Source: Hydrogenophilales bacterium 28-61-23 (GTDB taxonomy: Bacteria > Pseudomonadota > Gammaproteobacteria > Burkholderiales > Thiobacillaceae). From it: a stretch of 64,000 nt of DNA. The number at the start of each line of letters is the position of its first letter. Position 1 is the first letter of the stretch. The notes under the pieces are model-generated. The model worked only from the letters and a program-made list of their open reading frames with translations, was not told the origin of the DNA and did not search any database. Of this stretch, positions 56,405 through 64,000 are shown piece by piece. The stretch covers positions 41,722 to 105,721 of the forward strand of contig NCGJ01000015.1 in assembly GCA_002281555.1 (NCBI GenBank), read 5' to 3'. A program made the position numbers and the translations under genes.

Positions 56405-56510
56405 AGTTTTCAGGCTGGCGCGGGCCTTCAATCCGCGCCAAGAAAGTGCTAAGTGGCTATTCAAGAGTACCCGTAGGGTGCCGCCACAAGCATAGAAAAA
56501 GGAGCTAACC

Positions 56511-56708
56511 ATGCCCAAAATGAAGACCAAAAGCGGTGCGGCCAAGCGCTTCCGCGTTCGCGGCAGCGGCAGCATCAAGCGCTCGTCCGCTTACATGCGC
56601 CACATCCTCACCAAGAAGACCACCAAGCGCAAGCGTCACCTGCGCGGTATGTCCGACGTGAATCCTTCTGACATCGGTCACGTTCGTGACATGATGCCCT
56701 ACGCTTAA
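56511..56708 (+). CDS. rpmI: 50S ribosomal protein L35
   Basis: 65 residues, [20 protein letters not shown] start, very basic, standard length. AAGGAG before the ATG. The 106-bp gap after infC includes paired segments and may hold the L20-controlled leader known from other bacteria. Confidence 0.97.
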   Translation: MPKMKTKSGAAKRFRVRGSGSIKRSSAYMRHILTKKTTKRKRHLRGMSDVNPSDIGHVRDMMPYA

Positions 56709-56723
56709 TCAAGGAGATCAGAC

Positions 56724-57089
56724 ATGCCTCGCGTTAAACGTGGTGTAACCGCTCGCGCCAGCCACAAAAAAGTACTGAACGCAGCCAAGGGTTTCCGTGG
56801 TCGTCGCAAGAACGTATTCCGGATAGCTAACGAAGCGGTCATGAAGGCCGGTCAATATGCTTATCGTGACCGTCGCCAGAAAAAACGTCAGTTCCGTCAG
56901 CTCTGGATCGCGCGTATCAATGCGGCGGTGCGTGAATTGGGAATTGAAATGAACTACAGCCAGTTTATGTGTGGTCTGAAAAAGGCTGCCATCGAGCTCG
57001 ACCGCAAGGTGCTTTCCGATATGGCGATTTTTGATCAGCCCGCTTTCGCCAAGATCGCAGAGCAGGCCAAGGCCAGCCTGGGGGCGTAA
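56724..57089 (+). CDS. rplT: 50S ribosomal protein L20
   Basis: 121 residues, [20 protein letters not shown] start, basic N-terminal tail, globular C-terminal part with standard motifs ([15 protein letters not shown]). AAGGAG precedes the ATG. L20 commonly represses its own operon. It follows rpmI by 15 bp. Confidence 0.97.
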   Translation: MPRVKRGVTARASHKKVLNAAKGFRGRRKNVFRIANEAVMKAGQYAYRDRRQKKRQFRQLWIARINAAVRELGIEMNYSQFMCGLKKAAIELDRKVLSDMAIFDQPAFAKIAEQAKASLGA

Positions 57090-57111
57090 GCCTAGCTACT
57101 TTCAAGCTGAG

Positions 57112-57143
57112 GGGAGGCCTGTTTTGGCCTCCCTTTTTCTTTT
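57112..57143 (+). terminator. Terminator/attenuator between rplT and pheS
   Basis: GGGAGGCC-TGTTTT-GGCCTCCC followed by TTTTTCTTTT. It lies 20 bp before the pheS ATG. No Phe-rich leader peptide is visible. Confidence 0.9.
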
Positions 57144-57159
57144 CTGGCCAATGGGTTAG

Positions 57160-58179
<1,020 letters not shown>

Positions 58180-58232
58180 TCCATCGGGCCAATTGTCACT
58201 TTTCGCAACTTCACGTATTCATTTCTGGCGCC

Positions 58233-60602
58233 ATGCAATTCTCTGAATCCTGGCTTCGCAGCCTAGTCAATCCCGAATTAACCACGCAACAACTTGGTCA
58301 TTTGCTGACTATGGCCGGTTTGGAAGTCGAGGCTATCGAGCCCGCGGCGGCGCCATTCAGTCAGGTTGTCGTGGCGGAAATCGTACAGGCGGAAAAACAT
58401 CCCGATGCCGATCGTCTTCAGGTCTGTCAGGTCGATGTTGGCGAGAGTGCGCTGTTAAACATCGTATGCGGTGCCGCAAATGCCCGCGTTGGCCTGAAAA
58501 CAGCCTGTGCGCGTGTCGGTGCGCAACTGCCTGAATTCAATATCAAGCAAGCGAAGGTGCGTGGTGTCGCGTCTTTTGGCATGTTGTGTTCAACGAAGGA
58601 ACTGGGACTGCTCGGGGATGTTGACGGCATTATGGAATTGTCCGCCGATGCGCCCGTTGGTCTTGGTTTGCGTGAGTTCCTTGACCTCGACGATCAACGC
58701 ATTACCCTCAAACTCACTCCAAATCGGGGCGACTGCCTGTCTATAGCCGGTATTGCGCGAGAAGTGGCTGCATTGACGGACGTAGCGCTTACGACTGTTG
58801 ATTGTTCTCCAGTTTCAGCGAGCGTGCCGGATACCTATCCAATTGTTCTACCCGCTGCATCGGCCTGTCCGAGCTATTGCGGTCGTGTCATCCGTGGCAT
58901 AAATCCAAAAGCCATAAGCCCGCGCTGGATGGTGCAACGTTTGGAACGTTCAGGGTTACGTGCGATTCACCCAGTGGTGGATATCACCAACTACGTTATG
59001 TTGGAGCTCGGGCAACCCATGCACGGGTTCGATCTCGCCCGTCTGAGCGGCGGTATACAAGTTCGTATGGCACGCAAAGACGAAAAGCTGGTTTTGCTTA
59101 ATGAGCAATCCATCGAGTTTTTGAGTGATGCGGCGGAAACCGATGTTTTGGTTGTTGCCGACGATAGCGGCCCCTTGGCGCTGGCCGGAATTATGGGGGG
59201 GGCGTCAAGTGCGGTGACAAATGCGACATGCGATATTTTCTTGGAGGCCGCGCATTTCTCACCCAACGCCATAGTGGGTAGAGCGCGTCGTTTCGGTTTG
59301 TCGACCGACTCGTCCCATCGTTTTGAACGGGGTGTTGACGCCACATTGCCGCGCCGCGCAATCGAGCGTGCCACTCGTCTGATTCTGGATGTTTGTGGCG
59401 GTGAATGCGGGCCGCTTCAGGAGGCGGGAAGCGGTGCTGAAGAATCGAAAGCAGTCAATTTCAGGCCTGCCCGAGCTAGGCGTATTCTGGGCTTTGAGCT
59501 CGATGACGCGGTGATGCTGGATATTCTCAAGCGATTGGGCATGCGGCTTGAAAATGAGGCTGAGGGAATCCGGGTCACGCCACCGAGCCATCGTTTTGAC
59601 ATCACGCGCGAGGTTGACCTCATTGAAGAGGTGGCGCGCGTCTATGGATACGATGCGATCCCTGCCGTGAGCTTGCGTGGCGAGCACGTCATGTTGCCAG
59701 TTGGCGAGGGAGTCCGCTCGACCCAGGATGTCAGGAAGCTAATGAATGCAAGGGGTTATCAGGAAGTCATAACCTATAGCTTTACATCCGAAGAGCTGGA
59801 TCGAGATTTTCGTGTTGTTGGTGAAACGCTGCCATTGCTCAATCCGATTGCCAGTCAAATGGGGGTCATGCGTGGTTCATTGATGGGCGGCTTGATTCAA
59901 ACTTTGCGTCACAACCTGAATCATGGCCAGGATCGCCTGCAGATATTCGAAGCGGGGCGCGTATTCCTTACTCCCGCCGCAACCGGACAGCCTATGCGAC
60001 TTGCCGCGCTTGCATATGGCAGCGTTCATAAAGAGCAATGGGGCGAGAAGGCGCGCCAAGCGGATTTTTACGATCTTCGCGCGGACCTGGAAGCATTGCT
60101 GCATCCACTGCAAGTCGAACTGCGTCGCGCGGAGCATCTTTCCCTTCATCCCGGACAAAGTGCCGAGATATTTGTAGCTGGCCAGGTCGTGGGCTGGCTA
60201 GGCGCTTTGCACCCGCGTCTGGCTCAAAAATATGGCTTCGCCAAATCGCCTGTGTTGTTAGAAGTAGAGATGGCCGCACTTCTCCAGCAAGGCGTGCCCC
60301 TTTATAAGGGCATGCCTCGTTTCCCATCGGTACGGCGCGATATTGCGGTAATCGTGGATGCAAAAGTCGAGCTGGCTGACATGCTTGCTTCTGTAAAGGC
60401 GGTCCCAATTGCGCTATTGGCCAATATAGATTGCTTTGATGTTTACCAGGGGCAGGGTATGGACGTTGACAAAAAAAGCCTTGCTTTCAATATGTTGTTG
60501 CAACATACTGAGAAAACGCTTACAGATTCAGAGATCGATTCTGCTGTGGCGGAAGTGGTTGATATCTTGGTTAAAAACCACAACGCCATCTTGCGCAGCT
60601 GA
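58233..60602 (+). CDS. pheT: Phenylalanine--tRNA ligase beta subunit
   Basis: 789 residues from the ATG at 58233. N-terminal MQFSESWLRSLVNPELT, tRNA-binding domain (VVVAEIVQAEKHPDADRLQVC), B3/B4 editing domain (HPVVDITNYVMLELGQPMHGFD), catalytic-like core and C-terminal anticodon-binding fold (FPSVRRDIAVIV). Base use is slightly more AT-rich than the surroundings. Confidence 0.97.
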   Translation: MQFSESWLRSLVNPELTTQQLGHLLTMAGLEVEAIEPAAAPFSQVVVAEIVQAEKHPDADRLQVCQVDVGESALLNIVCGAANARVGLKTACARVGAQLPEFNIKQAKVRGVASFGMLCSTKELGLLGDVDGIMELSADAPVGLGLREFLDLDDQRITLKLTPNRGDCLSIAGIAREVAALTDVALTTVDCSPVSASVPDTYPIVLPAASACPSYCGRVIRGINPKAISPRWMVQRLERSGLRAIHPVVDITNYVMLELGQPMHGFDLARLSGGIQVRMARKDEKLVLLNEQSIEFLSDAAETDVLVVADDSGPLALAGIMGGASSAVTNATCDIFLEAAHFSPNAIVGRARRFGLSTDSSHRFERGVDATLPRRAIERATRLILDVCGGECGPLQEAGSGAEESKAVNFRPARARRILGFELDDAVMLDILKRLGMRLENEAEGIRVTPPSHRFDITREVDLIEEVARVYGYDAIPAVSLRGEHVMLPVGEGVRSTQDVRKLMNARGYQEVITYSFTSEELDRDFRVVGETLPLLNPIASQMGVMRGSLMGGLIQTLRHNLNHGQDRLQIFEAGRVFLTPAATGQPMRLAALAYGSVHKEQWGEKARQADFYDLRADLEALLHPLQVELRRAEHLSLHPGQSAEIFVAGQVVGWLGALHPRLAQKYGFAKSPVLLEVEMAALLQQGVPLYKGMPRFPSVRRDIAVIVDAKVELADMLASVKAVPIALLANIDCFDVYQGQGMDVDKKSLAFNMLLQHTEKTLTDSEIDSAVAEVVDILVKNHNAILRS

Positions 60603-60617
60603 CGGAGTTTTACCTGC

Positions 60618-60926
60618 ATGACCCTTACCAAAGCTGAATTGGCCAATATGTTGTTCGAGAAGGTTGGACTCAACAAGCGTGAAGCCAAGGATATGGTGGA
60701 AACCTTCTTTGAGGAGGTGAGAACTGCCTTGGAAAATGGAGATAGCGTCAAACTTTCTGGTTTTGGCAACTTTCAGTTGCGCGAAAAGCCTCAACGTCCT
60801 GGTCGTAATCCAAAAACAGGTGAAGAAATGCCCATCACGGCGCGCCGAGTGGTGACATTTCATGCGAGTCAAAAACTGAAGGCCATGGTGGAGGAAGCTC
60901 ATGTCGGAACATCTGCCGAGCTCTGA
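60618..60926 (+). CDS. ihfA: Integration host factor alpha subunit
   Basis: 102 residues; ATG at 60618. A DNA-bending HU/IHF-fold protein ([44 protein letters not shown] with the Pro-tipped arm). It is 15 bp after pheT, the usual pheST-ihfA order. Its product could help sigma-54 promoters elsewhere in the window. Confidence 0.96.
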   Translation: MTLTKAELANMLFEKVGLNKREAKDMVETFFEEVRTALENGDSVKLSGFGNFQLREKPQRPGRNPKTGEEMPITARRVVTFHASQKLKAMVEEAHVGTSAEL

Positions 60927-61299
60927 ACTTCCTCACATCCCCTCTAAACGATATTTCACCATTGGTGAAGTGGGTGAGCTATGCGGTGTGAAGCCGCATG
61001 TCCTTCGCTATTGGGAACAGGAATTTACCCAGCTGAGACCAGTCAAGCGGCGCGGTAATCGTCGTTACTATCAGCATCATGAAGTCATGCTGATCAGGCG
61101 TATTCGAGAGCTCCTATACGAGCAAGGTTTTACCATCAGTGGCGCTCGTAATCGTTTGCTGTCCGAAGGCGGTGGGGAGGAGGTTTCCGCAGTTTCTGTA
61201 TTTGAAGGCACGGAAGAGAAAATCATCACTTCAGCCGATATAAAACAAGAACTTGCGGAAATTATCAGTTTGCTGAAGCCCTGTTCTCTGACTGCCTAA
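60901..61299 (+). CDS. MerR-family transcriptional regulator
   Basis: 132 residues; overlaps ihfA by 26 bp. N-terminal winged helix [25 protein letters not shown] followed by [19 protein letters not shown]. The C-terminal part is short with no metal-binding Cys, so it is the typical ihfA-linked MerR-like regulator of unknown effector. Confidence 0.92.
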   Translation: MSEHLPSSELPHIPSKRYFTIGEVGELCGVKPHVLRYWEQEFTQLRPVKRRGNRRYYQHHEVMLIRRIRELLYEQGFTISGARNRLLSEGGGEEVSAVSVFEGTEEKIITSADIKQELAEIISLLKPCSLTA

Positions 61300-61383
61300 T
61301 CGACAATATTAGGCTTTTCCGTGCATGTTTTTACTTTGTAGTGTTTACGGCACAGATAAGCATCCTTTATAATCGCTCCAGTT

Positions 61384-61460
61384 CGGGGCGTAGCGCAGCC
61401 TGGTAGCGCACCTGCATGGGGTGCAGGGGGTCGGAAGTTCGAGTCTTCTCGCCCCGACCA
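61384..61460 (+). tRNA. tRNA-Pro(GGG), integration site of an element
   Basis: 77 nt with encoded CCA. Acceptor CGGGGCG/CGCCCCG, anticodon stem CCTGC/GCAGG around ATGGGGT, anticodon GGG. A tyrosine recombinase gene starts its 3' end 63 bp downstream, so the tRNA 3' end is the likely attachment site. Confidence 0.95.
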
Positions 61461-61522
61461 ATAAAATCAACCACTTATTAAACCGTTAGAGTGGTGGAAT
61501 AGGTGGTTGTCTAAACAGCTGT

Positions 61523-62605
61523 CTAACAAACGCTGTTTTTGGGCTTCACAGGGAAGCTCAATTCCACAGTACTTAGGACTTTGGCACGCTGCTTCAAATA
61601 GACGCGTGTCGTGCTGGTGTCCTCATGTGCTAATGCCTTGCGGATGTCCTCTATCGCATATCCAGCCTTCTCAGCGTCAGTTGCATGTTTTGCACGCAGG
61701 TCTTTCAGGGTTGCATCCTCGATGCCGACCCGGTTCCTGGCACGCTCCCATGCGGTCCCTACGCCATGAGCCGTATAAGCACTCCCCTCAAGGTTGTGAA
61801 CAACGTAGGGTGACAACCTTGCGCGGACACGCATGAAACCCTTTGCTTGAGCAAGCACATCAGCGATGGGCTGAGTTATTGGCACATCCACCTTAGCCCC
61901 ACTACTTTTAAGCGTTTTGCTCGGCTTGAATCGGATAACTCCCAGCGATTCATCAATCTGTTGCCAGCGCAGTAGGCGAATATCTTGTCCTCGCTGACCA
62001 GTGAGGTAGAGCAAATCAACATACACTTGGATCATTGGTCCAGAGGCGTTTTTCCTACCGTCGTCACCGATGAGAAGGGCATCGCGTATCGCATGGAATT
62101 CAGTGTCTGTTATGTACCTGTCTCGCTTCTGTGGAGCTTTCAGGCTAATTGGATCAACAGGGTTGTCTGACCTGATCCCCTGCACGATAGCCCACCGAAA
62201 AAAACGATTTAGTACATTTCTGTAGCGTTGGGCCGTCCTCAGTTTTCCGGGGATTACAAAGTTAGTGGTCAGGAACTCATGAACATGTTTTGCTTGGACT
62301 TGCTCCGCTAGAAAGTCGGCAAAAGCCTTACTGACCACATCTGCCATGCGGGATGTTTCCGTTTGTTCAGATGCGGACAGGCCTGGCAAGGAGACTTTCA
62401 GCCACGCAATGATTTTGCCCGGCATTCTGTCGGCAGATGGCTTTTTCTCAAGCTCAGCGAGAGCCAGATAAAGCGAGGCCATACCTTCGTCGACCCGTGA
62501 CAGGGAGTGCCACTTTTGTTTGCGTTTGCCATTTTCCGATCGAAGACTCTGAATACGGAAATATCTCCCATGCTTGATAGTGACGCCTGGGGGTAGCTTA
62601 GCCAT
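61523..62605 (-). CDS. Tyrosine recombinase / integrase
   Basis: 360 residues; ATG at 62605. An N-terminal arm-binding and SAM-like core-binding region (100-150) is followed by the catalytic domain: R205 (TGQRGQDIRLL), a box II reading KDLR (R304, with Lys where His is common), H327 (ALAHEDTSTTRVYL) and the nucleophile Y336. The gene points toward tRNA-Pro. It overlaps the upstream DUF4224-type gene by 8 bp. Confidence 0.93.
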   Translation of the reverse strand: MAKLPPGVTIKHGRYFRIQSLRSENGKRKQKWHSLSRVDEGMASLYLALAELEKKPSADRMPGKIIAWLKVSLPGLSASEQTETSRMADVVSKAFADFLAEQVQAKHVHEFLTTNFVIPGKLRTAQRYRNVLNRFFRWAIVQGIRSDNPVDPISLKAPQKRDRYITDTEFHAIRDALLIGDDGRKNASGPMIQVYVDLLYLTGQRGQDIRLLRWQQIDESLGVIRFKPSKTLKSSGAKVDVPITQPIADVLAQAKGFMRVRARLSPYVVHNLEGSAYTAHGVGTAWERARNRVGIEDATLKDLRAKHATDAEKAGYAIEDIRKALAHEDTSTTRVYLKQRAKVLSTVELSFPVKPKNSVC

Positions 62606-62861
62606 TTATTGTCTTGAGCCTCGGTTCTTGCTTGACTTGGGCCATCTTAATGCCCAGTTGCCAGCGCCTAAATACCTCACGTTCCAACACGACCTGATTG
62701 CTTGCGTTCCGGAATACTCTGATGCCTAACTTGGTCAAAAAGCGTTCTTGTGCTGCTGGCTGTCCCAAGCCGGTTATTTCCTGGATTTCCGCTTGGTCAT
62801 AAGTGGCCCTAGAGTTGTTGTAATTGATGGGGCTTTCGATGAGTTCCATTGATTCCACCAT
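62598..62861 (-). CDS. DUF4224-type small protein next to integrase
   Basis: 87 residues; ATG at 62861. The centre (YDQAEIQEITGLGQPAAQER, then LTKLGIRVFRNASNQVVLE) fits the DUF4224 pattern, a winged-helix-like module found beside phage integrases, possibly an excisionase or integrase cofactor. It overlaps the integrase start by 8 bp, so both are made together. Confidence 0.75.
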   Translation of the reverse strand: MVESMELIESPINYNNSRATYDQAEIQEITGLGQPAAQERFLTKLGIRVFRNASNQVVLEREVFRRWQLGIKMAQVKQEPRLKTING

Positions 62862-62866
62862 CGAGC

Positions 62867-63112
62867 CTAATTGGCTAAGCCTAAGTTTTCCATGGCTTTT
62901 ATCACTGACGCTTCGCGGTCATACACCCCAAGAGCAATAACATCATGTAGAACACGGTTTAGATATTTACTGGCATTGATGACATTGGCAGGGAAATCCA
63001 TGAGTGTTTCGTCTTTCAAGAATACTGCTCCAGGCTTTCCCGGAGCCGACACCCTCTCCAGTATCTGTCTCACGACATCCCGCTCATTTAGGTCAGGCTG
63101 CCTGTGCGACAT
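62867..63112 (-). CDS. Small element-encoded protein of unknown function
   Basis: 81 residues from the ATG at 63112 (GGAGG upstream); an upstream ATG at 63181 lies inside the neighbour. Predicted mostly helical; no recognised motif. It overlaps the previous gene by 20 bp. Confidence 0.65.
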   Translation of the reverse strand: MSHRQPDLNERDVVRQILERVSAPGKPGAVFLKDETLMDFPANVINASKYLNRVLHDVIALGVYDREASVIKAMENLGLAN

Positions 63113-63635
63113 GCTTCCCTCCATCGGTATCAAGGAGCCATTGCCAGCGTGCAGCCGCCTTGTCAGGTTCACTGAGGGCAAGCTGGATCATTTCATCCCC
63201 TGAACGAGGAGATGCCTCGTTGCCACACGACAGCCAGCCGTGCTGGTAGTGTTCTCGCATAACGGCGCGGCCCAATTCGGCCAGGTTTCCGGCTACACCA
63301 GCGGCCAGCGCCTTCGTTTTCCAGTAATCCCAGGCGTAGCTCTCCCTCGCCTGAGCCTGATGGGCCATCTCGATTGCCCGCTCCCGGAATTGTCGAACCT
63401 GTTGTTCAAGATGCGGAAACCAGTCCGGCAACTCGTTTCCCCGACGCACGCCACTACTTTTCGCAAAGCTGATGTTCAGCTTTCTGACGATTTCCAGCAG
63501 ATTCGAAACACTTCCGTATTGGTGTTCATGCTGCTCTGGGTCACCGTCTTCCAGGTAGCAACGCAACACGGGCATAACCGCATCGCTTATCTCGTACAAC
63601 TCGTTCAATGTGAACGATGGAGTCCAATCTGGCAT
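63093..63635 (-). CDS. Element-encoded protein of unknown function
   Basis: 180 residues from the ATG at 63635 (another ATG is at 63644). Helical, Gln/Glu/Ala-rich centre (HLEQQVRQFRERAIEMAHQAQ), a Trp-rich segment (YAWDYWKTKA) and a Cys near the end. First gene of the minus-strand integrase unit. I do not recognise a family. Confidence 0.65.
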   Translation of the reverse strand: MPDWTPSFTLNELYEISDAVMPVLRCYLEDGDPEQHEHQYGSVSNLLEIVRKLNISFAKSSGVRRGNELPDWFPHLEQQVRQFRERAIEMAHQAQARESYAWDYWKTKALAAGVAGNLAELGRAVMREHYQHGWLSCGNEASPRSGDEMIQLALSEPDKAAARWQWLLDTDGGKHVAQAA

Positions 63636-63706
63636 CGTCATCACGCACCTTCCTGACTTCTTGATTACCGTGATAAATTATAAACACACGCAACGGTATA
63701 TATACA

Positions 63707-64000
63707 ATGATTTCATTCAAGGATATTCAGCGGATGAGGCTGGGAGGTACGCAGGATGCCCTCTCGCTTGCGGCCATTTCGGCGGGCCTGTTCGCCACCC
63801 ACCCCTATCTGGTGGGGCATTTGCCAGCCAGCCTGTCCTTGGCGGGCGGCTTTGCGGGTGCGGCCTTAGGGGGCTTCAGACTGGCATCACGAGCACTGCA
63901 GCCGTGGGCTGAGCATGGGCTCTTCAAGTCGGAACTCAAGCTACGTTCCGCCAATCTGCCCTACGAGGCATTGGCGGGGGGCCATGCCGAAGGGTTGTTA
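63707..64000 (+). CDS. Partial membrane protein, runs off the window
   Basis: An open frame from an ATG at 63707 (or 63734, which has AAGG about 11 bases upstream) to the window end, 98 codons. Two hydrophobic segments (ALSLAAISAGLFATHPYLVG and ASLSLAGGFAGAALGGF) are followed by a polar cytoplasmic start. Such N-termini occur in conjugative coupling or relaxase-associated proteins of ICEs, but I cannot assign it. It diverges from the integrase unit. Confidence 0.55.
   Translation, partial: MISFKDIQRMRLGGTQDALSLAAISAGLFATHPYLVGHLPASLSLAGGFAGAALGGFRLASRALQPWAEHGLFKSELKLRSANLPYEALAGGHAEGLL

Larger units (their letters stand above)
61461..64000. mobile_element. Left end of an integrative element at tRNA-Pro(GGG)
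   Basis: A tyrosine recombinase, a DUF4224-type small protein, two small unknown genes and a partial membrane protein follow the tRNA. The base composition is lower in GC than the preceding region. The right end and the second attachment repeat are outside the window, so whether it is a prophage, an ICE or a genomic island is open. Confidence 0.75.

Overview
The window is GC-rich DNA from a proteobacterium, most likely a betaproteobacterial sulfur-oxidising chemolithotroph (inference). Supporting signs are a flavocytochrome c sulfide dehydrogenase pair, several periplasmic c-type cytochromes, a DMSO-reductase-family molybdoenzyme, and the conserved run thrS-infC-rpmI-rplT-pheS-pheT-ihfA-merR. 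No rRNA is present. Four tRNA genes are: Val(CAC), Leu(CAG), Val(GAC) and Pro(GGG).

Region 1-9.2 kb is the most unusual. A haem-binding membrane sensor (partial, minus strand) faces a regulatory region with three copies of the palindrome CTGCCA-N3-TGGCAG and a textbook sigma-54 promoter at 916-931. Downstream lie eight same-strand genes: a small secreted protein, an exported protein made of 90 Met-x-Gly triplets, a pentahaem cytochrome c, a Tat-exported DmsA-like molybdoenzyme with an altered Fe-S motif (Cys to His), a four-cluster DmsB-like subunit, a TorD-like chaperone, a c8-type cytochrome and a polyferredoxin. They end at a strong hairpin terminator. I propose that the Met-rich protein is a substrate or partner of the molybdoenzyme, for example a methionine-sulfoxide sink. 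This is analogous to MrpX/YedY but uses a different enzyme family.

Region 9.2-17.2 kb holds fccAB, a TauE/SafE-type transporter with its own sigma-54-like promoter facing a sigma-54 activator gene, an MgtC/DUF4010 membrane protein, a GST-like protein, gltX and tRNA-Val(CAC). Region 17.2-23.3 kb is accessory: a broken universal stress protein gene, then a two-gene unit encoding an AAA/DUF4143 ATPase and a 1349-residue NACHT NTPase with a C-terminal PD-(D/E)XK-like nuclease motif. This unit is a candidate defence system.

Region 23.3-38.4 kb is mostly housekeeping: pcm, PilZ, HAD phosphatase, Rieske, sppA, rof, purine salvage (MTIP, HPRT), rlmB, rnr, an AmmeMemoRadiSam trio and ispD. tRNA-Leu(CAG) carries a perfect 15-bp tandem duplication just after its anticodon. 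Region 38.5-46.3 kb has an RND efflux pair, then a zone of decay (IS3-family remnant, selO with a large internal deletion, ycaO without its N-terminus), and a Tat-exported superoxide-reductase-like protein. Region 46.4-53.6 kb has two overlapping trypsin-TPR genes, one with an intact catalytic triad and one with all three residues replaced, then metG. Region 53.7-61.3 kb is the translation cluster, with infC starting at a rare AUA. From 61.4 kb to the end an integrative element is inserted beside tRNA-Pro(GGG); only one end is in view.
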